Source: Burkholderiaceae bacterium (GTDB lineage Bacteria > Pseudomonadota > Gammaproteobacteria > Burkholderiales > Burkholderiaceae). Taken from it: DNA of 8,451 bases. Positions 1 to 5,719 of this stretch are shown in pieces; position 1 is the stretch's first letter, and the number at the start of each line of letters is the position of its first letter. The position numbers and the translations under genes were made by a program. Under the pieces are notes generated by a model. It was not told the origin of the DNA. It searched no databases and was given only the letters and a program-made list of their open reading frames with translations. The stretch spans positions 1 through 8,451 of the forward strand of contig CANBYN010000074.1 of NCBI GenBank assembly GCA_947373615.1. Reading direction: 5' to 3'.

Positions 1-145
1 TTACGAATGGAACTTTGAGTTTGTGGGTGAGCAGTACTTGCTGACGTGGATCATTCCGAACTTCTATTTCCATGTCACTACGGCATACAACATCCTGCGC
101 CACAATGGCGTGGAAATTGGCAAGTCTAATTACTTGGGTGGTTAA
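1..145 (+). CDS. DUF1993 family protein, C-terminal fragment
   Basis: This is the last 47 codons of a gene that begins left of the window; it reads in frame from base 2 to a TAA at 143-145. The visible residues include WIIPNFYFHVTTAYNILRHN and end in GVEIGKSNYLGG. That PNFYFH..TAY.ILRHNGV.IGK signature near the C-terminus is typical of DUF1993 proteins, small helical proteins of unknown function that resemble the DinB/YfiT-like helical bundle (established knowledge). The histidines in FYFH and LRHNG may be functional, but nothing in this fragment proves it. The gene is transcribed toward the terminator at 291-328, with 145 bases between that show no convincing gene. Family assignment is fairly sure; biological role is unknown. 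Confidence 0.8.
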   Translation, partial: YEWNFEFVGEQYLLTWIIPNFYFHVTTAYNILRHNGVEIGKSNYLGG

Positions 146-290
146 ACTATTGTCTATGGAATACTTTTCTGAAATCACCGACTTGGTAAACCCTTGGCTC
201 TTTCGAGCCAGCGTTTATCTATCGAATGCTTTCTTAGATGACCCAGCGATTCTGGCATTTGCTTTTTGTTGATACAGAAAAACAATTTCC

Positions 291-328
291 CAATAAAAAA
301 CCACCGAACCTGCGGTGGTTTTTTATTG
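291..328. terminator. Bidirectional Rho-independent terminator
   Basis: A perfect 16-base inverted repeat (arms 291-306 and 313-328) encloses a 6-base loop. The GC-rich core is CCACCG/CGGTGG, flanked by six A on the left and six T on the right, so either strand gives a stem followed by a U run. It lies between the DUF1993 gene on the plus strand and the convergent binding-protein gene on the minus strand, and should terminate both. Confidence 0.9.
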
Positions 329-358
329 CCTAAGAAAAACTAAAAAAGAGTTAAGGGC

Positions 359-1321
359 TTACTTAATCATTCCTGCATTCTTGGCATCTTCCATAGATTG
401 AGTCTTTTTCTCTTGGATGAAGGCTGGCATCTTTGCCAATGGAATATCAATCAAGATAAATCCAGAGTCTTCTAATTTTTTCTTGGTCTCAGGATCGGCG
501 TTCAGTTGTGCAAAGTAGTCAGACATCTTCTGCTGCAATATCAGTGGAGTCGCTTTAGGTACGGCGACACCCCGATATGCACCATCAACCCAGTTTAGAC
601 CTAATTCTTTGAAGGTGGGCACATCTGGCAGAGCAGGGTTGCGCTTATCGGTAGCGATTGCCAGAGTACGCACTTTACCTTTTTGCTGAATAGCCAATGG
701 TAGATAACCCATAGCGCCATCCACATGCATCCCAATCAAGGCGGTAATCAAGTCACCCGTACCTTTAAAAGGAACATAAGTAATTTTTACGCCAGCCAAT
801 TTATTCAAGCGTTCGACAGCCATATGATTGGCAGAATATTGCGCCGATCCTGCTAGAGTCATCTTGCCTGGATCTTTTTTAGCTGCAGCAATAAATTCTT
901 GATAAGTCTTGTAAGGGCTATCGGCGGAGACCATCAAGGCATCGGGTGTGAAGTGATAGTAGTAGATGGCGTTAATGTCTTCCGTCTTGTACTGGATTCC
1001 TTCTTGTAATGGTTGCAAGATCGTATGTGGAATATTGATGCCTACTACGGTGGTGCCATCGGCAGGATAAGTATTAAGAGCACTCCAAGCTAAGGCGCCA
1101 CCTGCACCAGCGCGGTTGATCACCACCATGGGCTGCTTAAATTTCTTGGCAGAGATTTCGGCTTGATAGCGCGCCACTAAATCAGACTCCCCAGCAGGTG
1201 GAAAAGGAATGATGTACTGAATCGTCTTATCGGGGAAGGGCTGTGCACTCGCTCCTGACAGTAGGCCAAACGAAAGCAAACATGAAGCTAAACAAGCCCC
1301 AATCAATTTCAGCATCTTCAT
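359..1321 (-). CDS. Bug/TctC-family periplasmic solute-binding protein
   Basis: A 320-residue extracytoplasmic binding protein of the tripartite tricarboxylate transporter type. Residues 1-26 form a Sec signal peptide: a basic start, a hydrophobic stretch ending LLSFGLLSGASA, and likely cleavage after Ala26. The family motif PFPPAGESDLVAR is at 39-51. The second lobe shows VPFKGTGDLITALIG (183-197) and RTLAIATDKR (218-227), then the usual LPDVPTF.E.G segment (231-241). The length is normal for the family. The start is well placed: AAGGAGG (1329-1335 on the plus-strand numbering) lies 7 bases ahead, inside the end of the upstream gene, and the two genes overlap by ATGA. Bug proteins typically bind small carboxylates for a TctAB permease; no permease is in this window, so it may be an orphan receptor. 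Co-transcription with a dehydrogenase suggests the ligand is a hydroxy- or dicarboxylic acid (inference). Confidence 0.93.
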   Translation of the reverse strand: MKMLKLIGACLASCLLSFGLLSGASAQPFPDKTIQYIIPFPPAGESDLVARYQAEISAKKFKQPMVVINRAGAGGALAWSALNTYPADGTTVVGINIPHTILQPLQEGIQYKTEDINAIYYYHFTPDALMVSADSPYKTYQEFIAAAKKDPGKMTLAGSAQYSANHMAVERLNKLAGVKITYVPFKGTGDLITALIGMHVDGAMGYLPLAIQQKGKVRTLAIATDKRNPALPDVPTFKELGLNWVDGAYRGVAVPKATPLILQQKMSDYFAQLNADPETKKKLEDSGFILIDIPLAKMPAFIQEKKTQSMEDAKNAGMIK

Positions 1322-2385
1322 TTGGAAACCTCCTTAATGACTGCATTGGTGACATCACTCATCATGGCGGTGCCGCCTAAATCACGGGTGTGTAACTTGG
1401 GATTAGCAGTTACTATTTCAATCGCTGCCATGAGCTTTGCTCCAAGAGCTTTCTCGCCCAAGAAGTCGAGCATCATGACGGCTGACCAGAAAGTACCAAT
1501 CGGATTAGCAAGACCTTTGCCCATGATGTCAAAGGCTGAGCCATGAATGGGCTCAAACATAGAAGGGTAGCGACGCTCAGGATCTAGGTTAGCAGTAGGT
1601 GCAATGCCTAAGCTGCCGGCTAGTGCGGCAGCTAAATCACTCAGCACGTCAGCATGCAAATTGGTGGCCACAATGGTGTCCAAAGATTCCGGGCGATTGA
1701 CCATGCGCGCAGTAGCGGCATCAACTAATTCTTTATCCCAGATGACATCCGGAAATTCTTTAGCAACCTGAACGGCCACTTCATCCCACATCACCATGGC
1801 ATGGCGCTGGGCATTGGATTTGGTAATGACTGTGAGGTGCTTGCGAGGGCGGGACTGCGCTAACTTAAAGGCAAAGCGCTGGATACGCTCAACGCCAACG
1901 CGCGTCATGATGCTCATATCAGAAGCTACTTCAATTGGATGACCTTGATGTGCTCTACCGCCTACGCCAGAGTATTCTCCTTCGGAGTTTTCGCGCACGA
2001 TAACCCAATTGAGTTGATCGGGTTTGCAATTCCGTAGCGGTGTTTCAATGCCGGGCAGGATACGAGTAGGGCGCACATTAGCGTACTGATCAAAGCCTTG
2101 GCAGATTTTGAGGCGCAGACCCCACAGGGTAATATGATCGGCAATTTTTGGGTCACCGGCTGAACCAAATAAGATGGCATCTTTAGAGCGTAAAGGCTCA
2201 AGACCATCGTTGGGCATCATGATGCCGTGTTTGCGGTAGTAGTCACCACCCCAATCAAAGTGCTCAAATTCAAAAGTGACTTCAGGATGTTTTTTGCTTA
2301 AGGCATTTAATACCTTCTCGCATTCAGGAATAACTTCCTTGCCAATTCCGTCGCCCGGAATGGACGCTATTTTGTACGCCGTCAT
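1318..2385 (-). CDS. Isopropylmalate/tartrate-type beta-decarboxylating dehydrogenase
   Basis: A 355-residue cytoplasmic NAD-dependent dehydrogenase of the isocitrate/isopropylmalate superfamily, closest in look to tartrate/D-malate dehydrogenases (TtuC, DmlA). These oxidise a 2-hydroxy acid with metal-assisted decarboxylation. Visible parts: N-terminal SIPGDGIGKEV (8-18); Arg105 and Arg131 for the substrate carboxylate; catalytic Tyr138 in ENSEGEYSG; catalytic Lys189 in TKSN; metal-binding Asp222, Asp246 and Asp250; and the NAD loop HGSAFDIMGKGLANP (281-295), with Asp286 favouring NAD over NADP. Odd point: the usual first substrate arginine, 10 residues before Arg105, is Cys95 in LKICQGFDQYANVRP, followed by Gln. 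The true substrate may therefore differ from tartrate, malate or isopropylmalate. A GGGAG site (plus-strand 2390-2394) precedes the start, and the stop overlaps the next gene by 4 bases. Superfamily certain, substrate unknown. Confidence 0.88.
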   Translation of the reverse strand: MTAYKIASIPGDGIGKEVIPECEKVLNALSKKHPEVTFEFEHFDWGGDYYRKHGIMMPNDGLEPLRSKDAILFGSAGDPKIADHITLWGLRLKICQGFDQYANVRPTRILPGIETPLRNCKPDQLNWVIVRENSEGEYSGVGGRAHQGHPIEVASDMSIMTRVGVERIQRFAFKLAQSRPRKHLTVITKSNAQRHAMVMWDEVAVQVAKEFPDVIWDKELVDAATARMVNRPESLDTIVATNLHADVLSDLAAALAGSLGIAPTANLDPERRYPSMFEPIHGSAFDIMGKGLANPIGTFWSAVMMLDFLGEKALGAKLMAAIEIVTANPKLHTRDLGGTAMMSDVTNAVIKEVSK

Positions 2386-2423
2386 TTGTCTCCCTCACCG
2401 TTATCGGTTGTATTGGATTTTGA

Positions 2424-2461
2424 GTAACTACTGGAGTTACCGCGAGATCCATTATCGCGGT
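2424..2461. repeat. Two adjacent inverted repeats, possible operators
   Basis: Two short palindromes share two bases in the divergent region. The first is GTAACT-N5-AGTTAC (2424-2440). The second is ACCGCGA-N9-TCGCGGT (2439-2461). They lie 39-76 bases upstream of the dehydrogenase start and well away from the LexA box, so they are candidate regulator sites for the minus-strand operon, or a leader hairpin. Neither has a U run. No known regulator consensus is recognised. Confidence 0.4.
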
Positions 2462-2564
2462 GTCTGTAAGCAAATTTGGGTGGGAGCACTCGGGGTTTAT
2501 GACTAGGAAACTCTCTTCTGAAAGCATCAAAACAACAAAAACAGCTCTTTTTTTGGGTTTTTAC

Positions 2565-2590
2565 ATATACTGTATAAACATACAGTATAT
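2565..2590 (+). promoter_or_regulatory. LexA-binding SOS box over the umuDC promoter
   Basis: The core CTGTATAAACATACAG (2570-2585) fits the proteobacterial LexA operator CTGT-N8-ACAG exactly. The palindrome extends to ten matching bases per side (2565-2574 and 2581-2590). It ends two bases before the umuD start codon. Sigma70 -10-like hexamers TATACT (2566-2571) and TATAAA (2573-2578) lie inside it, so bound LexA would block RNA polymerase. This predicts strong repression and late SOS induction of umuDC. Confidence 0.93.
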
Positions 2591-2592
2591 TA

Positions 2593-3084
2593 ATGGCTAT
2601 GACCCAGCAAATAAACTCCGCGAAAGCAAATATTAGCCAAGTGCCACAAGTCTTGGCAGGTCATTTTGCTGCCTGTGAGCTCAAGCTTCTGAGCCATCGA
2701 ATATCGGCGGGGTTTCCAAGCCCAGCGGCAGATTACGCTGAAGACGGCCTAGATTTGAATCATTATCTAGTCCAAAACAAGCCAGCCACCTTTATGTTCA
2801 CCGTGAAGGGCGACTCTATGCTGGGCGCGGGTATTTGTGATGGCGATAAGGTGGTGGTTGATAAAGCCCTCAGGCCGAAACATAAAGACATTGTTGTGGC
2901 AGTGGTTGATGGCGAATACACCATTAAGCGCCTTTATCAATTACGTGGTCGCATTGAACTTCAACCAGAAAACCCTAACTATCAACCAATCACTTTTAAT
3001 GAAGGTGGTGAGTTGCAAATCTGGGGTGTTGTTATTGGAGTGGTTCGTAAGTACAGCAATGCCAGCGGCAGGAACGGTGGGTGA
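2593..3084 (+). CDS. umuD: UmuD, SOS-cleaved subunit of DNA polymerase V
   Basis: A 163-residue LexA/UmuD-type S24 peptidase. With RecA-ssDNA filaments it cleaves itself to UmuD', which joins UmuC to form the mutagenic translesion polymerase. The cleavage site is Ala39-Gly40 in ISAGFPSPAADY, matching Cys24-Gly25 of E. coli UmuD. The catalytic dyad is Ser75 (GDSM) and Lys112 (YTIKRL). The N-terminus is about 15 residues longer than in E. coli (139 residues total). A stop at 2575-2577 in this frame limits the start to ATG 2593 or ATG 2599; neither has a Shine-Dalgarno site, and the promoter elements lie within 30 bases, so the mRNA leader must be very short or absent. umuC starts one base after the stop, implying translational coupling. 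Regulation is by the LexA box directly upstream. Confidence 0.95.
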   Translation: MAMTQQINSAKANISQVPQVLAGHFAACELKLLSHRISAGFPSPAADYAEDGLDLNHYLVQNKPATFMFTVKGDSMLGAGICDGDKVVVDKALRPKHKDIVVAVVDGEYTIKRLYQLRGRIELQPENPNYQPITFNEGGELQIWGVVIGVVRKYSNASGRNGG

Positions 3085-3085
3085 T

Positions 3086-4402
3086 ATGAACCCAAATGCA
3101 CAAGCTGCATCTAGCTCAACAAACACATTGTTTGCGCTTGTTGACGTTAACAACTTCTACGTTTCCTGTGAGCGGATATTTCAGCCTAAGTTAGAAGATG
3201 TGCCAATGGTGGTGCTCTCCAACAATGATGGTTGCGCGGTAGCGCGCAGTGCTGAAGTAAAGGCGCTCGGCGTGAAGATGGGAACCCCTTGGTTCCAGAT
3301 GCAGGATCTAGCCAAAAAGCATGGCATCCAAGCATATTCCTCTAACTACACGCTGTATGGCGATATGAGTAGCCGGGTGGCGCAGGTATTAAGAACTTTC
3401 ACTCCGAACCTTGAGGTCTACAGCATTGACGAGAGTTTTTTGAAAATTGAATCTGTCTTAAAGCAATATCAAGACGCCCTTGAACTTGGTCAAATAATTA
3501 AGCAGCAAGTCAAAGACACTACTGGTCTGCCAGTGTGTGTAGGCATTGGCGTTAGCAAGACCTTAGCCAAGCTGGCTAATCACTTAGCCAAGAAACATAA
3601 GCAGTTCTCTGGAGTGTGTGACGTTAACTCTATGGAAAAAGAAGAGCTCTACCAATGGATGACCGAGACTGCAGTCGGGGAGGTATGGGGCATTGGCAAA
3701 CAGATCGCTAAGAAACTCAATGCACAGAATGTTAATAGTGTGTTTGATCTCTTGCAGGCTTCACCACAAGCAATGCGTCAACAGTTTGGCGTAGTGATGG
3801 AGCGTCTTTGCTATGAGTTGCGTGGCATTTCTTGCTTGCAATTAGAAGAAGTGGCGCCAGTTAAACAGCAAATCATTGCTTCACGTAGTTTTGGAAAGCT
3901 CGTTAGTAGTCAAGTTGAGCTGGCTGAATCAGTCGCTACCCATGTAGCGCGAGCAGCAGAGAAGCTGAGAGGTCAAAATAGTACTACGGGCGAGCTTACA
4001 GTATTTATTCAAACAAACCCGTTTAAGCAAAACGAGCCACAGCATCACCAAAGCATCACGATTCCGTTGGCAGATCCAACGGACAATACGCTGACATTAA
4101 CCAATGCAGCGCTTGCAGGCCTCAAGAAAATTTATGAGGCTGGCTTTCGGTACAAGAAAGCGGGGGTCATTCTCAATCTCATTAGCGATAAGCCAACGAT
4201 GCAGCAATCTCTATTTGAGAATATTGAGACCAAAGGTAAGTCGGCGCACCTGATGAAAGCCATGGACGACATCAATAACCGCTTTGGCAATTCAGTGCTC
4301 AGGTCAGCAGCCACGGGTACTAAGCGAGAGTGGCAAATGAGATCGGGTAATAAGTCCCGGAACTACACGACGCGCTGGGATGATCTGCCGGTGGCTAGAT
4401 AA
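3086..4402 (+). CDS. umuC: UmuC, catalytic Y-family subunit of DNA polymerase V
   Basis: A 438-residue translesion DNA polymerase that copies past damaged bases with UmuD'2 and RecA, at the price of mutations. The palm domain shows FALVDVNNFYVSCE (16-29), with metal ligand Asp20 and the steric-gate Tyr25, then VVLSNNDGCAVARSAEVKAL (42-61) and the catalytic SIDES (113-117, Asp115-Glu116). A helix-hairpin-helix region follows near 200-210 (VWGIGKQIAKKL), then CLQLEE (250-255), the little-finger domain, and a beta-clamp peptide QQSLF (373-377). The last third, including TTRWDDL near the C-terminus, is UmuC-specific. The frame stays open to 2837, but that stretch overlaps umuD; ATG 3086, one base after the umuD stop and behind GGTGGGTG, gives the expected length. 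A 13-residue Ser/Asn-rich tail precedes the conserved core. Confidence 0.95.
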   Translation: MNPNAQAASSSTNTLFALVDVNNFYVSCERIFQPKLEDVPMVVLSNNDGCAVARSAEVKALGVKMGTPWFQMQDLAKKHGIQAYSSNYTLYGDMSSRVAQVLRTFTPNLEVYSIDESFLKIESVLKQYQDALELGQIIKQQVKDTTGLPVCVGIGVSKTLAKLANHLAKKHKQFSGVCDVNSMEKEELYQWMTETAVGEVWGIGKQIAKKLNAQNVNSVFDLLQASPQAMRQQFGVVMERLCYELRGISCLQLEEVAPVKQQIIASRSFGKLVSSQVELAESVATHVARAAEKLRGQNSTTGELTVFIQTNPFKQNEPQHHQSITIPLADPTDNTLTLTNAALAGLKKIYEAGFRYKKAGVILNLISDKPTMQQSLFENIETKGKSAHLMKAMDDINNRFGNSVLRSAATGTKREWQMRSGNKSRNYTTRWDDLPVAR

Positions 4403-4440
4403 AAGATGAACAACATAAACAATGCATAAAGGAGAAGTAA

Positions 4441-4572
4441 ATGGACTTGCTAAATAACTTTAATGGGATCTCTCTCGCAGCGATCATGATTTTGTCTTAT
4501 TGCGCCGTGTTGAAAAACACAAAGCGTCATGAAAGTGCAACAAAGCAGACATTTAATCGCAAGCATCAGTAA
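4441..4572 (+). CDS. 43-residue putative membrane peptide downstream of umuC
   Basis: A small open frame with a near-perfect start: AAGGAG (4429-4434) lies 6 bases before the ATG. The peptide has a polar start (MDLLNNFNG), one hydrophobic stretch of about 15 residues (ISLAAIMILSYCAVL, 10-24), and a basic, hydrophilic tail rich in Lys, Arg and His (25-43). This suggests a single inner-membrane helix with the positive tail in the cytoplasm. It begins 38 bases after the umuC stop with no terminator between, so it is probably read from the SOS promoter. I do not recognise the family. Its build resembles small SOS-linked membrane peptides such as TisB in outline only; there is no sequence similarity I can claim. 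The ribosome site makes translation likely; the function is unknown. Confidence 0.6.
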   Translation: MDLLNNFNGISLAAIMILSYCAVLKNTKRHESATKQTFNRKHQ

Positions 4573-4611
4573 GCAAAGCGATCAGTAGAGAGTAAGCAGC
4601 AGGTCCGGAAG

Positions 4612-4643
4612 GGGAATAAGGAAATCACGGATTCCTTATTCCC
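4612..4643. terminator. Hairpin between convergent umuDC unit and exoX
   Basis: A perfect 12-base inverted repeat (GGGAATAAGGAA at 4612-4623, its complement at 4632-4643) encloses an 8-base loop. It lies between the plus-strand small peptide gene and the minus-strand exoX stop at 4656. No clear U run follows on either strand, so it may be a weak intrinsic terminator or an mRNA 3'-end stabiliser serving both directions. Confidence 0.55.
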
Positions 4644-4655
4644 TGGTCAAGGTTG

Positions 4656-5315
4656 TTACTTCGCTTCTAAGGCTTTGCGCAGGTATTCAGACACATTGTC
4701 TTGACGCAACATCCATTGTTTGTAGTCCGATGGCATTTGGCTAATCAGTTCGCCTTTATGTTTTCCAAAAGGCATGACAGCAGGGATCCTAGCTTTCTCA
4801 GACATTTCCCATAAGGCATCTAAGGAAGTGGGATGTAAATGATTAATAATTTTTCCAACAATCTTTGAGCAGATCCACACATCAGCTAGGGCGCTATGCG
4901 CATTACGCAATTGCTCCCTTGCAGAATCTCTTTCGAAGTAATAAAGCAGGGCGCTCTGAGTATGGCTATCAAGCTCTGGCCAAAGACTGCGTGCAAGTGC
5001 AAGCGTGCAAATTCGTTTTACTTCAGGCTTGCCAATGGCAACCCAATCAAAATCGATGTTGTGACCAACCAGATATTTAGTTCCAGTCGGAAGTCTAAAC
5101 GAGCTACTAGCAGGGCAGTCAACCAACTCCTCATCCATGATGTGGTGAATTGCAAGAGCGCCGAGACTAATCGGCTTGCCAGGGTTATAGCGTTGCACCC
5201 AAGGATTGCCAACTTCAAATGGTTTTAAAGAAGTCACATCGAGTGAGGCGGCTTCAATGATGACCGAATCGTTTTTATCGGTTGCTTCTACATCGAAAAT
5301 AATGGCTTGGGACAT
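4656..5315 (-). CDS. exoX: Exodeoxyribonuclease X-like 3'-5' exonuclease
   Basis: A 219-residue DnaQ-superfamily exonuclease, almost the length of E. coli ExoX (220). The DEDDh active-site residues are all present: Asp8 and Glu10 in FDVEAT (7-12), Asp90 in GHNIDFDW (84-91), and His140 and Asp145 in NAHSALADV. The stretch PISLGALAIHHI (48-59) matches the ExoX pattern PIS..A.AIH.I. A C-terminal module MPFGKHKGELISQMPSDYKQ (181-200) is the short PFGK-KG domain (DUF3820-like) also found at the end of ExoX. Known role of the family: degrading single-stranded and nicked DNA 3' to 5' in mismatch repair and UV tolerance. No good Shine-Dalgarno site precedes the ATG; the TATATT on the minus strand about 20 bases upstream could be a -10 element. 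It faces the umuDC unit, making a small DNA-damage cluster. Confidence 0.88.
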   Translation of the reverse strand: MSQAIIFDVEATDKNDSVIIEAASLDVTSLKPFEVGNPWVQRYNPGKPISLGALAIHHIMDEELVDCPASSSFRLPTGTKYLVGHNIDFDWVAIGKPEVKRICTLALARSLWPELDSHTQSALLYYFERDSAREQLRNAHSALADVWICSKIVGKIINHLHPTSLDALWEMSEKARIPAVMPFGKHKGELISQMPSDYKQWMLRQDNVSEYLRKALEAK

Positions 5316-5444
5316 AAGTGCTTTATTAGTTAAATATAAAAGCCATTGTGCCTTTTTTTCTCACACCAGAGCCATTCATATTTCCTTAATTTATTTTGTG
5401 GGAAATCTGCACTGAATCTTTCTATGTATATAAGGAGGTTTCAT

Positions 5445-5531
5445 TTGGGAGTTTCTATTGAGCATTCCTATAAATCTTGGCAAATATTCAGAATCTCAAT
5501 AGATGGCAAGACACCCAGTTTTAAGTATTAG
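5445..5531 (+). CDS. Possible 28-residue peptide with TTG start
   Basis: AAGGAGG (5432-5438), the best Shine-Dalgarno match in this gap, is followed after 6 bases by TTG and a frame of 28 codons ending in TAG. The predicted peptide begins MGVSIEHSYK and ends DGKTPSFKY; it is polar with no membrane segment and no family I recognise. A start at ATG 5424 in the same frame is open but would place the ribosome site inside the gene. Most of the frame lies within the 5454-5503 inverted repeat, so the conserved item may be the RNA fold, not the peptide. Confidence 0.22.
   Translation: MGVSIEHSYKSWQIFRISIDGKTPSFKY
5454..5503. repeat. Imperfect long inverted repeat (hairpin)
   Basis: TCTATTGAG (5454-5462) pairs with CTCAATAGA (5495-5503). 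After a single bulged C the stem continues with ATTC/GAAT, giving 13 pairs around a 23-base loop. No U run follows, so it is not a standard terminator. It lies 15 bases after an orphan ribosome site and could be a structured leader, a small RNA element or a degenerate repeat. Confidence 0.45.
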
Positions 5532-5719
5532 CGTTAGCGAAGATCATAAAATGAAGATGCAGTATGCAAAATTAGATGCCTAATATTTGCCCATAGCATC
5601 AGCCACGAGGGCAGCCGTTGTCGTTTTAATAGCGTATTTATTGGCTCTTGAACGTCAAAAAACAGTTATTAGGGGTTGTTCGATTGATTTTTATATTGGA
5701 TTAGTGCAAAAATCTACTG

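Larger units (their letters stand above)
5316..5719. other. 404-base gap with no clear gene
   Basis: The stretch separates the divergent exoX and caspase genes and is AT-rich. It holds a strong orphan ribosome site (5432-5438), an imperfect long hairpin (5454-5503), and a 24-codon stop-to-stop fragment on the minus strand (5580-5654). Promoters for both flanking genes must lie here, but I find no pair of hexamers good enough to mark. TATATT at 5692-5697 is a possible -10 for the caspase operon. Confidence 0.5.

Noticed and set aside
195..210. Small hairpin TGGCTC-TTTC-GAGCCA
   Set aside because: Only six pairs and no U run; the strong terminator lies downstream at 291-328.
156..272. 38-codon frame after the DUF1993 gene (MEYFSEITDL...)
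   Set aside because: No ribosome site, no recognised family, and it lies between a stop codon and a terminator; it is probably chance.
2837..3085. Upstream extension of the umuC frame (open from ATG 2837)
   Set aside because: It runs inside umuD in another frame and has no UmuC-like sequence; ATG 3086 gives the family length and coupling with umuD.
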